Shown: piece after piece, positions 48,240 through 58,927 of the stretch | Layout of the letters: each line of letters opens with the position of its first letter | Position numbering within the stretch: the first letter of the stretch is position 1 | Assembly: GCA_014549065.1 (NCBI GenBank) | Contig: JACDOX010000433.1 | Span: 248,001 to 312,000, forward strand | Reading direction: 5' to 3' | DNA length: 64,000 nucleotides | Origin: Cardinalis cardinalis | Lineage: Eukaryota; Chordata; Aves; Passeriformes; Cardinalidae | Translations under genes and position numbers: made by a program | The notes under the pieces: generated by a model | The model's database searches: none | What the model was told of the DNA's origin: nothing | What the model saw: the letters and a program-made list of their open reading frames with translations, nothing else

Positions 48240-48970
48240 GAAATCAGTCGGAATCCTCAGGGGACCCCTTGCTCTCACCTTCCCAGAGCCGCTCCAGCCC
48301 AGGGAACGCGGCATTTGCCATCTCCACCCATTCAATTGGCAGGGCTGTGGTGCAAAGGTGACTGCGCTGTCCCTGCTGGAGCCCCGGGAAGGGGGCAGCA
48401 GACGAGGGGACGGGGTCAGCGGCTCTGTGCGACAGCGGGGGATGACCCAAGGGTCCGAAGTCATCCCGAAGGTCAGAGGCAGCATCGCCTCCTCCCCGCG
48501 CACTGTGCCGCAGGGCTCGGTGGAGCACAGCCCGCCCCGGTGGGTGACAGCTTGCGGCACTTAATGACAGCCTGGGCGCACACAAAGACGGCAAGTTCGG
48601 CGCTGCCCGGGGCCGAGCGGGGACACGGCGGGACCCGGGGGCTCCGTCAGCCCGGCAGAGCCAGGCACAGCTCCGGAGCCAGGCACAGACCTCTCCTCCT
48701 CCTCCTCCTCCTCGTCCTCCCCGAGCTCCGCGAGCCGCAGCCCCGGCAGGACGCGAGGTAAGCGCGGCTCCGGCCGCGGGCACATCCCGAGCCCCTCGCT
48801 GCGGCTGCCAGCGGTGCGGGGCAGCCTCGCGTTTTCCTCACACTTACATACACACACACACACACACACACATCGCTCTCCTGCCGGTCTCTCTCCGTGC
48901 CGCGGCCCCGCTTCCTCCGGCTCTTCTCCTCTCCCGCTTCCCTCTCTCCCGCTCACTCTCGCTGGTTTTC
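48240..48970. promoter_or_regulatory. CpG island 5' of ADAMTS5
   Basis: A dense run of CpG dinucleotides and GC-rich sequence with open frames on both strands, which is compositional. It includes a (CTC)n run (48693-48720) and a (CA)n microsatellite. A second, stronger CpG-rich block starts at about 49,850 and covers exon 1. CpG islands of this kind mark vertebrate promoters, so this is probably part of the ADAMTS5 control region, and possibly the promoter of an unannotated upstream or divergent transcript. Confidence 0.75.
48850..48872 (+). repeat. (CA)n microsatellite
   Basis: Eleven uninterrupted CA units in the CpG island, about 1.1 kb upstream of the start codon; likely to be length-polymorphic. 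Confidence 0.95.
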
Positions 48971-49105
48971 TCCTCCCCCCGAAGCCGCCCCCCCTCCCCC
49001 TTTCCGCCTCCCCTCAAGTTTCTCCTTCTGTCTGATTAAATGAGAAGGAAGTGTGGGAGTGGTGGTTTTGAAGCTCTCCCTTTAAGAGGCAGCCTGCAGT
49101 GACGA

Positions 49106-49180
49106 ATTGTTGAAATTGCCATTGCAGGATGGCATTCCGCTATAAATTCATTGTTCCACCTCCTCTCATCTTCACATTTC
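49106..49180 (+). promoter_or_regulatory. Predicted ADAMTS5 core promoter (TATA + initiator)
   Basis: TATAAATT lies at 49141-49148. An initiator-type TTCACATTT has its A at 49174, 33 nt downstream of the first T of the TATA box, which is normal spacing. A TEAD-type CATTCC (49133-49138) sits just upstream. SOX-type ATTGTT words lie on both sides (49106-49111 and 49150-49155). The start site and factor assignments are inferences from motifs. Confidence 0.45.
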
Positions 49181-49976
49181 TCTCCCTTCTCCTCTTGTTC
49201 ACATCGACGGACTGGGGATAACAACAACAACAACAGGAAAGATACAGGGAGGGGGCTTTTACAGAAATCCAGGACGTTTTCCCCTTCTTGGGCATTTTTT
49301 TCTCTTTTTTTTTCTTTTTTTTTTTCTTTTTAACCATCTCACCGGAGACGATCGAGGCGGTTTTGAGTGCCTGAATTTCTTCTCTCCCCTTTTCCTCCTC
49401 CTCTTCAAAACAAAAGAGGGCAAAAGAAGGAAAGGAGCCCACCGGAGCCCGAGAAAGTGCCGAGCCGCAGCAGACCTGCCCCTGCTGCTGCTGCTGNTGG
49501 TGATGATCCGGTGACTACAGCAGAGAAGTGGAAGGGGAGTGGGAAGTGCTCAAACTTCTCTACTTGCCGGCTCCGAGCCGTCTCTCCTCCTTTTCCTCTC
49601 TCCTCACTTTGCCTCCCCGGCAGCAGCGATTTGGGAATTTTTTTTTTTTTTTGCCCCTCTCTCTCTCTCCCTCTCTCTCCCCCTTTCCATGTGCTCCCGG
49701 CTCTTCCCTGCAGAGAAACACAAAGTTCACACGCGAGCGGCTTTTGTTGACATTTTTTTCTCTCCCACTCACACTTGACTTCGGGAAGGAGAACTTTTTT
49801 TTTTCTTATTTTTTTTCTTGTAGTTCTTTTTTTTTTCCGCCTTTCCCGTACCTCTCCTTTTCTCCCCATCCCTTAACCCCGCTGCCGCGCTCCGCCGGCC
49901 GCCTCCCGTTATTCCCATCACTATCACCACCACAATTACCATTCCCGCCGCCCCGCTGCCCCGCGCCGAGGCGAGG
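49174..49976 (+). other. Predicted ADAMTS5 5' untranslated region
   Basis: About 803 nt if transcription starts at 49174. It is strongly pyrimidine-rich on the sense strand, with long T runs at 49297-49330, 49638-49651 and 49795-49840, plus an (AAC)n run near 49220 and a (GCT)n run ending in an ambiguous base at 49498. It contains upstream ATGs, including a 4-codon frame at 49503-49514 and a 29-codon frame at 49689-49778, which could damp translation. The frame of the protein is open well upstream but has no ATG before the gap. Confidence 0.5.
49689..49778 (+). other. Upstream open reading frame in the 5'UTR
   Basis: ATG at 49689 followed by 28 sense codons and TGA at 49776-49778, ending about 200 nt before the main start. 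A pyrimidine precedes the ATG by one and two positions, and -3 is T, so initiation context is weak. Whether it is translated is unknown. Confidence 0.3.
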
Positions 49977-50850
49977 ATGCNNNNNNNNNNNNNNNNNNNN
50001 NNNNNNNNNNNNNNNNNNNNNNNNNNNNNNNNNNNNNNNNNNNNNNNNNNNNNNNNNNNNNNNNNNNNNNNNNNNNNNNNNNNNNNNNNNNNNNNNNNNN
50101 NNNNNCCCCGGGCCGCCCCGCGGGGCCGTGCGGCGCCTCGACCCGACCTACGCGGGGGGCGGCAGGGCGGGCTACGTGCTCTACGCCGGGGGACAGCGCT
50201 TCCTGCTCGACCTGGAGCGCGACGGGCCGCGCTGCCACTACCGCGGCACGGTGGACGGCAGCCCGCGCTCGCTCGCCGTCTTCAACCTCTGCGGCGGCCT
50301 CGACGGCTTCTTCGCCGTGGGCCGCTCCCGCTACACCGTGCGCCCGGCGCGCCGCGCTCCGCACGCAGAGGCCGCGGCGCGGATCTACGGCGAGGGCCCG
50401 GCCCGCGCCCCCCACGTCTTCCGCAGGGAGAGCTTCAGCTTCGAGACGGTGCCGGCCCGCACCAGCTGCGAGACCCGGGACCCCGCCAGGCCGGCGGGCG
50501 GGGACGGGAGGCGGCGGCGGCGGCGGCGCTCCGTGTCCCGGGCCCGGCAGGTGGAGCTGCTGCTGGTGGCCGACGCCTCCATGGTGCGCAAGTACGGGAA
50601 GGGGCTGCAGCACTACCTGCTCACGCTGGCCTCCATCGCCTCCCGGCTCTACGCGCACGCCAGCCTGGAGAACCACGTGCGGCTGGCCGTGGTGAAGGTG
50701 GTGGCGCTGGGCGACAAGGAGAAGGGGCTGGAGATCAACAGGAACGCCGCCACCACGCTCAAGAACTTCTGCAAGTGGCAGCACCAGCACAACCGCCTCG
50801 ACGACGACCACGAGGAGCACTACGATGCCGCCATCCTCTTCACCCGCGAG
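49977..50850 (+). CDS. ADAMTS5: ADAMTS5 exon 1 (propeptide and start of protease domain), with gap
   Basis: ADAMTS5 (aggrecanase-2) is a secreted zinc metalloprotease that cleaves aggrecan and versican in the extracellular matrix. After the gap, codons from 50107 give 248 residues. They open with the propeptide, including 'YRGTVDGSPRSLAVF' and the Cys of 'TSCET', the probable cysteine-switch region. Seven arginines (50509-50529) form a furin site before Ser at 50530. The mature protease then begins 'SVSRARQVELLLVADASM' and runs to 'HYDAAILFTRE', which matches ADAMTS5 rather than ADAMTS1 or ADAMTS4. The exon ends in phase 0 at a GAG/GTAGGC donor. ATG 49977 is chosen because it has A at -3 and directly precedes the gap, but it is one base out of frame with the coding sequence if the gap is really 125 nt. 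The signal peptide is hidden in the gap. Nearly every codon ends in G or C. Confidence 0.95.
49981..50105. other. Assembly gap inside exon 1
   Basis: 125 N within extreme GC-rich sequence, one base after the presumed start codon. Missing sequence should encode the signal peptide and N-terminal propeptide. Reading-frame arithmetic requires a true length of 3k+1 (such as 124 or 127) if ATG 49977 is the start, so the stated size is probably only an estimate. Confidence 0.95.
50509..50529 (+). other. ADAMTS5: Furin-type cleavage site, seven Arg codons
   Basis: AGG, five CGG and CGC code for seven arginines directly before Ser-Val-Ser. In the human protein the equivalent basic run is the proprotein convertase site that frees the active enzyme. 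The CGG run is also a trinucleotide repeat that could vary in length. Confidence 0.85.
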
Positions 50851-52239
50851 GTAGGCAAGGCCCCGGCCATGGGCACGGCCATGACAGCGACCAGGTGTCC
50901 CTCCAGCCTGGGGTGGCCGGGCTGCCGGACCTCCGGCCGCCCTGCTCGGCTTTGCTCAGTGGTTGCCTCCCCACTCCTGGGGGCTCGTCCATCGGGCAGT
51001 GCAACACCTCAGGGACCGGCACCCACTGCCGGGAATGGCAGAGGGCTTGAGATTTGTGTGTGTCCCCTGCCCTGTGCTGTCAGCCCCGCCGTGCGTTCAC
51101 CAGTGCAGTGCTGGGACCCCAGCCCTGTGGAGAGGTGGGAGCTTTGGTCGTGGGACTCTGCCTGACGTCCCTTTGCTNCAGACTTCGTCCTGTCTGTCTC
51201 TGTGAGATCTTTAACACCCTCTGCAGAGGTGGTCCAGTCGGGAAGGGCTGATGGCGCTTCCTAGCCTAAGTTAGTCCCCAAACAAACCTGCTAGGNAAGG
51301 TGGTGGAGAGCACCTTAAGAGCACAGACGTCTTGCTTGTGGAGCACATTGGGACGCTATTTCCAGCAGGGATAGCTCCACCGCGCTGGAAGCCAGCAGCG
51401 CTTGTGGCTCAGGTGTAGGGCGTAAGTGCAGACCGCAGGTAAACAGGGCTGCTCAAGCTGGGGGACTTGGGCTGGGTGGTGGCAAGGGGCTGCNGTCCCT
51501 GTCCTGCCCCCCAAGCGGGTGCCCTCATCAGCTGCGGGTTGGATCTGCTCGTGTTGCCCATGCAGAGCCGTGCCTTGTTGCTCCACGCTGGGTTGTTGAT
51601 TAATTNCATTGCCAGAGGTCGTTAAGGGACATTGCTCTGGTAGACATGTGGCCGAGTTTATGCAATGAAGTTCTGTAAGAATATCCCTTCAGCGGTTTGG
51701 GTTTGGTGTTTCCTTTTTTTCCCTTTCCCCAAGAACGAAAAAAATAACTGCATGACTTTCCGTTCATTTGAGTTCTCCGGCTTTGCTACATCGTAGGAGC
51801 CTGCCAAAAAGGATGCTTTGGATGGTTTGTGGAAGGAGTTGCTCCAGAAGGGAGAAAAAAAGCGCCTGGCTTGCTTTTATAGCTGTAAATAGTTGAAACA
51901 TTAGGTTCTGTGTCAGGCATCACTTGTACAACAGGAGCTCTTTTTAGCAGTTTAAAGCCCGTCAGTGCAATTTGCAAGCTTTCATTTTATTATCTATAAC
52001 CTGAATGAAAGCAAGCTACCTAGACTAGGTNAGAGTGTCTTTGGGTTTGCTGTAAACATCTTTTCCAATGGCTTATTAAGCCTGGGCCAGAATCCATCAC
52101 CTNTCTCTGAAGAGTGTCTCTGTCTGCNACTATTCCCACTTATTTCCCTGGGCTATATGACAATTCTGAAACGCTTAGGGTGACGACTGTGAACTTTAAA
52201 GTCAATTATTAAGTTAATTTGGACTGAGATAGGATGTGA

Positions 52240-53200
52240 CTTNAAAGTGGAGTTGCTTTACAGCTGCTTAGCTGTAATTCTTTGCATGGACACCCTCCTG
52301 CCAGAATAAGAGGGTGCTGCTAATCAGTAATCCGCTTTCAAAGACTCACGAGCAATGCATAGAATTACCACTCTGGGCTGTAAGTAGTGCATAGAATCAA
52401 CAAATCACCAGTGGTCGCCTTGCACTCTTGAGATGCAAATGTTGCTTGCACTGCTGCTCAGGGCTGCTTCAGGAGAAGAAAAGCGCAGGCTTGTGTTTTC
52501 TTGGTTTACATTTTAACAGCTTTAACTCTGGGATTAGTTGCTCGATGCAGTTCGGGACAACTTAATCTGCTTTAATGCTTTGCTCTGTGCACACGGACAT
52601 TGTTTGGCAGTGTTTGACTGAATTAAGAACCAGACTGGAGTTTCTTGCTACATGTGTTCATGATGTTCTTTGCAGAGAGTGTGTGTGTGAGCCCACACGA
52701 TTTTTATATGCTTACCCTTGAAATGTCAACATGAATCTATTTGCTCCCCGTGGAATGTAAACACGGAAAGGGTTAAAGGATGAAAAAGCAGTGGAGATGN
52801 TTCCTGGAGAAAACAGCCCCGCTTTGAACTAAAGGAGAGATTTTTTCCAGTTTAGCTTTTCAATGAGAGTGGCAGCAGTTGGCAGGAGAGCGCCACTTTT
52901 ACAACTCTGTTTTGGATGGATGAAGTTGGTTGCTAAGCTACAAGACGCCGAGCCGTGGCTGCGTGTTTTGATGGGCTCTGAATATCGTCATGCTGATTTT
53001 TGAACATCCAGATGTCTCTTTCTAAGTGCCTTGGGTTTCAGGCGCTGGGCAAACGTGTGAGGTACATTTTCCATCCTTGTTTACTGACTGAGGCCACCTT
53101 GAGCTTCGTGTTGTCAACAGAATAATATTTGCAGATCGTTTGTCAGCTGAATGCGTGGCCTCAGCTGTATGGAATTGGCTTTGTGTAGATAGAATCTGCA
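52240..53200. promoter_or_regulatory. Candidate intron-1 enhancer of ADAMTS5
   Basis: Non-repetitive, evenly composed sequence with preserved CpGs about 1.4-2.3 kb into intron 1. It has a POU octamer ATGCAAAT at 52433-52440, a forkhead-type TGTAAACA at 52756-52763 that overlaps a TEAD-type GGAATG (52752-52757), and E-box or SOX-like words. There is no coding potential. Regulatory role is inferred. Confidence 0.4.
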
Positions 53201-54281
53201 TTGTGCATGGCTGATGCCATACAAATCCCTAAATAATCATTATCTTTGTTCCAGAGTGACATTTGATTGGATAGTATTTTTTTTACACCAAATGAGGGCT
53301 CTATTTGAGCTCTTATATAAAGGAAGAATCGTGACAGAATTCAGCAGTGTTGCTTCATCCTCTTTGGTTGTCTTCTTTAAAGATAANTTAGTAACCATTG
53401 GTAGACTGAGANTGNATTGGCAGCTCTCCTTTATTATTAAATTAGTGGTGGTTCACGTTATATAATATAAGTTCAAATTATGGTTGTCATCATCATCATC
53501 ATTCATACTAGGAAGTACTTCCTATGTAAAAAAATTTAGAANGAAATTCATTGATTCTGATTTAAAACAACCACTTCTGGTCATAACCTGTATTTAATTG
53601 GATAAGGGCTTTAAAGCAATTATTGTGCAGATCACAGTAAGTCAATATGAGCATGAATTCAGTTTGGGGTGATACAGGGAACATCTTAAAGCCAGTTTTA
53701 GGCTTTGTGTTGCTTATCAGTGTTGGCAAGGGTCCATTAGGTGCAGTGGGTCCTCTGTTTACTCTGTANATTCAAGGATCACTAGAGTTACATGTCTGGC
53801 CATTGTGAAAACCTTAAGTGGACACAGAAATCATCTGTCAGTAAATATTGCAGAAATTTAGTTGGGTTCCACAATGATTTTTTAAATCTGATCATGAGAA
53901 GTGTATTTTCCCAGTGTTTGCAGTCTGTCATTTTGACCCATGAGGAACAGGATGAAGCATGGCAGAGGTCTNACTTGACAGGAAGCAAACAGGATAATTT
54001 TCTGATTTTTCTAAATTTCCTTAAGGCAGCTTGACCATAANAGCCTTAGAGAGTACACGGGTCCCCTGCTGTTGGATTACTTTGTGGTTGAATCCTTGGC
54101 AGCAGCTGTAAATCTTTGGGTCTCATGAATCCTGGAGCATCCTCCATGGAATATGGTGGTGCAAGGATGCAATTCTGGTGGCCAGGTGAGTGTCCTCCAC
54201 CCCGTAGAGAAGTGGCTTTGTGGTGGGGAGGAGGAAGAGCTTCCCTCTTTCCCTGGAGATTACATCACTTGTTGTCCATGG

Positions 54282-54391
54282 CAGTGAAGTCAACAGCAAA
54301 TTTAGAATTCAGTGTTTCATCAGTTGTTCTCAGTGTCAGTGAAGTCAACAGCAAATTTAGTTTATTCTGTTTCAGCCTTTTTTATAGTGAA
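54282..54391 (+). repeat. 55-bp tandem duplication, partly decayed
   Basis: A 24-nt stretch beginning 'cagtgaagtcaacagc' is identical at 54282-54305 and 54337-54360. The remaining ~31 bases of each unit align loosely, sharing 'tgtttca'. Confidence 0.8.
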
Positions 54392-54993
54392 CAGTTTGCA
54401 GGAGCTGGAAGCAGATCATCTTCAGATTTTTATGGATGCAACAAANCCCTTGCCAGATTATTTGCCAGAGTAGCAAAACAGATTAGATGGGACTTGCAAA
54501 CTGCAGTTGAACTCACACTGTTCTTTTTCTGTGGTTCAGCCTGCTCTGCAATTATCCTCTAGAATCCATCCAGTCCATTTCATTAGTGGCTCTTAGTTAA
54601 ATTTCAAGTGAACTGTTGAATGCATTTGGACAAAATCCATCTCTCTTCCTTTCCCCCCCTGTTCTGAATCATCTGAAGATTAAAATAGATGTTTCTCACA
54701 GCAGATACAGACGTTAGGAGCAAGGAAAAAATCCTTTCCTAAGTGCTTGTTAGCATCATCTGTGATAGTACCATCATGCCTGGCTCGAGCAGAGGGTTCA
54801 TGCTGGAGCCANAGGCCACTGTCCTGCCTTTTTCTACACAGTAATTATATGGGGCTGGTGTGTTTGATTTAGTTTAACTGTCCATCTGGCAGTGCTGTTG
54901 AAATTTAACAGCAAGCTTTGTATTATCTCAGCTCTGTAGATGATAATTTCACTGCATGGAGCACATGCTTTCTTTGGCTCTACTTCTTTCTTC

Positions 54994-55019
54994 TTTTTTT
55001 TTTTTTTTTTTTTTTTTTT
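54994..55019 (+). repeat. Poly-T run
   Basis: 26 consecutive T in intron 1, flanked by further T/C-rich sequence. No retroposed body adjoins it on the antisense strand that I can recognise. Confidence 0.95.
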
Positions 55020-58000
55020 CTCTTTTCTCTGTTATCATCTTCCAACAATTATTATCCCCTAGCAGTAAAACAAGTCACTGTACCAATGGTCAATAGAGTA
55101 GATTTCACTGTTAATTATTGTTACTCTGAAGAAATTGTAGTGTGATGTGTATACCAGTTTCATAGTGTTTTCACCAACTTTGTTGCANATTTAAATAGTG
55201 TCTCCAGGGAAAAAAAAGTGGGACATAACTGATAGAGGAGAAGTTTGATTCACCCTGGTCTAGAGAGATGGTGCGGAGTTTCCCCACAAAGGAACCGTGG
55301 CTTAGACAGGTTAAATCACATTTTTACTTGGTCATCAGTCACCAGTTTCATAACTGAAACTACTTCTCACNATGCAGATCCCAAATGCTTTATTTGCATT
55401 TTGTCAGTATTTTAAAATAACCTGTAGTTTGTATAACTCTGCTGTTTGTTTGTTCTTTTTTTTTTTTCCAAATGCTCAAGTCCCAGGCTCATATTTATGA
55501 TATGACCCCCAAAAGCAAATGAGCTCACTTTTTAAGCTAAACTGCTGGGGAAATACATTTGGGTTTGGCAGGTATCACCATTGTGGTTTTCCTCAGAAGG
55601 TAACCAGGCTCTGGCCACCCTCTCAAAATGTGGCCAGGGGAGGACAGAGCAGTAACCCAGCGAGCCTTTCCTCACCCAGGATCCCTTCTGCTCATGTGAA
55701 CATTGCATTTGAAACCCCGTGTGCCATTCCAGGCTGCTGTGACATCAGTGAAAGGTCACCCACTTTGCAGAGGAGCTGAAGGGAGGGTGGATGTGTGTGT
55801 TCCCAGCACCAGCTGACCCCACCCTCCTGCCCAGGCCTGCGGTGGGAACGCTGCTGCTGCAGGAAATCGGAAAGTCGTGCTTAATTCCTTCCTCTGCTGC
55901 AGGGATTTTAGGTCTGTATCGCCCACCTCCCAGGAGAGGTCCTTAACCAGGAGGTTGTAAGCTGTTCCAGGTGTTAAGGAAACTTTCCACCCCTCTGACC
56001 AAAGGTCTGTCACTGTTTAGTGAGTAATTCATATGGTGAGAACGAGGGGAATCGTGACCTGAAGCGCTGAGTGGAGCCCAGCGCCTGGAGCAAGGTGGTC
56101 TGGGTTCCTCANGCATGGAGAGGAACTGTTTCTGTGATTTACCACAGGCTGCTCAGTGGGAAAGAAGAAGGATGAGCAATAGGGACCAAAAATTGGGTCC
56201 CTTCACTGACTGCGCTTCAGCTGCAGCCTGGGCTAGGGAAACCTTGGGCTCAGGGGCTGCTCCAGGAGGAGCCACAGCTCCCTGTGTGCTTGGCAGGAGC
56301 CTGGTGTANACCATAAAGTGCTCTCCTAAATTGTTGCTTCTAGTTGGCCTCGTCCCTGGAAGGAATTTGTAGCTGGATCATGTTCTTACTGGGAAATGGC
56401 TTGAGCTGATGAGCTGCTGCAAAAGGACCAGTAGAACAAGTGATGAACAGAGCTGTAGAGGTTTTAGCTGTGCTTTATAAGAAGGTGATGTGCAGCTTGA
56501 CCTGCACAAAGCNTCATCCTGTGGGTTCTTCTCATTCTGATCTGAGAAGCTCTGTAGGCTCAGCTTCCCTCAGGGCCAAAGGTGGAGAAACATCTGAAAC
56601 ATCTGAATGAAACATCNGAACCCCAGTAAGCAAAGTGCCCAGCTGTTCCAGACTGTGGAACTGTGGCACTTTGGGGCCCCCAGGATCCCAAGCTGCAAGC
56701 CCTGTGAGGGGTGGATAGCTCCAAAGACCTGAGGACATGTTCTTCTGCCCTTAAATCCCCCCAAAGTGTCCATGTTGGTGCTCACATAGTGTTTTGGATC
56801 TGGTCAGCAGGCTCTGACCTAATACCAGGTTTCACTAAACAGTTNATTCTTGTTTTGAAACCTACTGTAGAACACATTTCAGGTGAAATGAGCTCCCTGC
56901 TCCAGCCAGGACATGGTGACAGTTACCTCCCTTTGCAACAAGGCCATGTACACATGGCAGCCAGCCAGCTGCTCCTGATGGATTTAGGATGCCAAGCAAA
57001 CTTGGCCTCTAATGAGCTGTCTAATTAACTACTGGACTTGTGATGTACAGCTTAGCTTTTTNCTAAGCCATTCCTTTGCCAAAGCTTAGCATCTCTTGCC
57101 TCCTGCATAGCAAATGCATTTCCTTGTCATTCTTCTGTTTTGAAACTGCTGTAAAGCANATCAAGGGCCATGCTGCTTTCCTTCTTTAGAAGTAGCAAAA
57201 AACATTCTTTAACTCTTCTGCCACTGTTTCAAGGCAATTGAACATCCAGATCTGAGNAGCTGATTTACTTTCTAGTAGAAGCAAAAAACCCCGGAGTGAA
57301 ATAATCATTGGAAACTGATTTTATGTATCANGAGTCCCCTCTTTCCTCATGCTTTAGCTGGAGTATGAAAAGTTGAGGCTACCNACACAGATTTTTTAAG
57401 ATTGCATCATTACATTGAAGCCTGTTTTTAACANAAAATTAAAATATTTTCCAGGGAAATAAAACCTTCTACTGTACTCCCAGAAAGTTTACTTCATGAA
57501 AGTAGTAGACTGCTTTCCAGGGCTGCCCAGGAAAGCAAAAAACAAATCTAACTATTGATTCTGGTAATGAATAATCCATAGCCANTGTTTGATGGCTAAG
57601 CAGGCATGATTTTCAGTAACATCACTTGCAGTCAAGCTGTNTGGAAGCTGGTATTGGTGAACTGACCCAAAAGCAAATTTTTCAGAATATTTGCCCCAGA
57701 GGTGCCACTTGATAGGCTGCAGTTCTAGGAACAGGAATATATTCCAGCTCAAATCATACAGAGGCAGGACAAGTAGAGAAGTGAATGAGACAATGACAAC
57801 ATANAGGAGCCCTCAGTAACTTGCCTAANTGATTATTGATAATGTCAGCCTTAGCTGCATATGAGCATCCTCAGGCAGTCACCAAGGTCTGGAATTGGCA
57901 GGGAAAACCAGGATGCTCAATCTATGTTCTGCCCAAAGCACGGCCACGGCATGCCCTGCTCTAGCAGCAGATGGGCAGCCCACAGACATCCNCGTAGCAG

Positions 58001-58927
58001 CTTCTGACAAAGGAGCTGATGCCAGAAAATATTTCCTGTCCTTGTTTCCAGAATCCTTTACAAGCCCCTCTGCTGCTTCCCAGCTGGGATTTGGCAGTGG
58101 CTGCAGGACTCCCACACTGACGGCTGGGGGGCCACAGGGAGGTGGCCACGGGGCTGCTGAGGGAGCAGGGCTCTGCTGGAGCACTGCCACCACTTTCTGA
58201 CCCCAGGGTGGGCACTCTCCTCCTTTCTGGGNGTGGCTGGTCCCACGTCATCTGAGGACACCTGTTTGCCAGCTGTCCGTGGGGAGTTGGAGGAGCCAGG
58301 TGATTGGCATATCAGCAGTTTGCAGAATCGTGTCTTTACTGCTGTGGGATTTTCTAGGACCAGCCCTGATATTTAGGGAAGNCATTGTAATGCAATCCTG
58401 AGCACAGCTTTTGAAATGCTGGGGTGAGATTATGCTAACATCTCTGCCCTAGTGTTCCATGCTCCATGCATCCCATCAGAATTAGCTCTGTGGAAGTTTA
58501 CAAGATTGCCTGCTTAGAAAAATTTATNTTTTTTTAGTTATATTTGAGTCATCAAATCTGGTGAATCATTGTGAAGTCTCGCTGTGGCTACTGGTGTAAA
58601 TTCCCAGTGTAGCTGTTTCTTGTGTGCAAATGGGAGTAAATCCTGAGTGGCATGAGGCATCTGGGTGCTGATACCATTGTGCCACNCTGGGAGCAGCACT
58701 GATGTCAGTACCTATGTAATAATGACGCCCAAATACCAGAAAAGACTGAGTGACAAAATCTGCATGCAGNCACAAAGCCTGAATTAATGCAGTTTATACT
58801 ATTTTGGCACTCCCAACCTGTCTAGCCCTCCTCCAGTAAGCTTCTTTCTGTCTGATTTATGTGCTTTTTGGTACTTGTGTAAGAATTTCGGTTCAGCTGC
58901 TTGTNTGGATTCAGGTCCCATGGCTCC

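Noticed and set aside
48033..48783. Long overlapping frames on both strands near 48.0-48.8 kb
   Set aside because: Typical of CpG islands, where stop codons are rare. No homology recognised and starts are not convincing.
49936..50820. A 294-codon minus-strand frame opposite exon 1
   Set aside because: A shadow of the extremely GC-rich coding strand; its translation is a compositional mix of Val, Ala, Gly and His with no domain.
49528..51165. A 545-codon open frame through the 5'UTR, gap, exon 1 and intron 1
   Set aside because: It opens at GTG with no ATG before the gap and runs past the splice donor at 50850 into intron. Only 50107-50850 is real coding sequence.
54994..55019. Poly-T as the tail of an antisense processed pseudogene
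   Set aside because: No gene-like body is recognisable to the right of it and no flanking duplication is evident.
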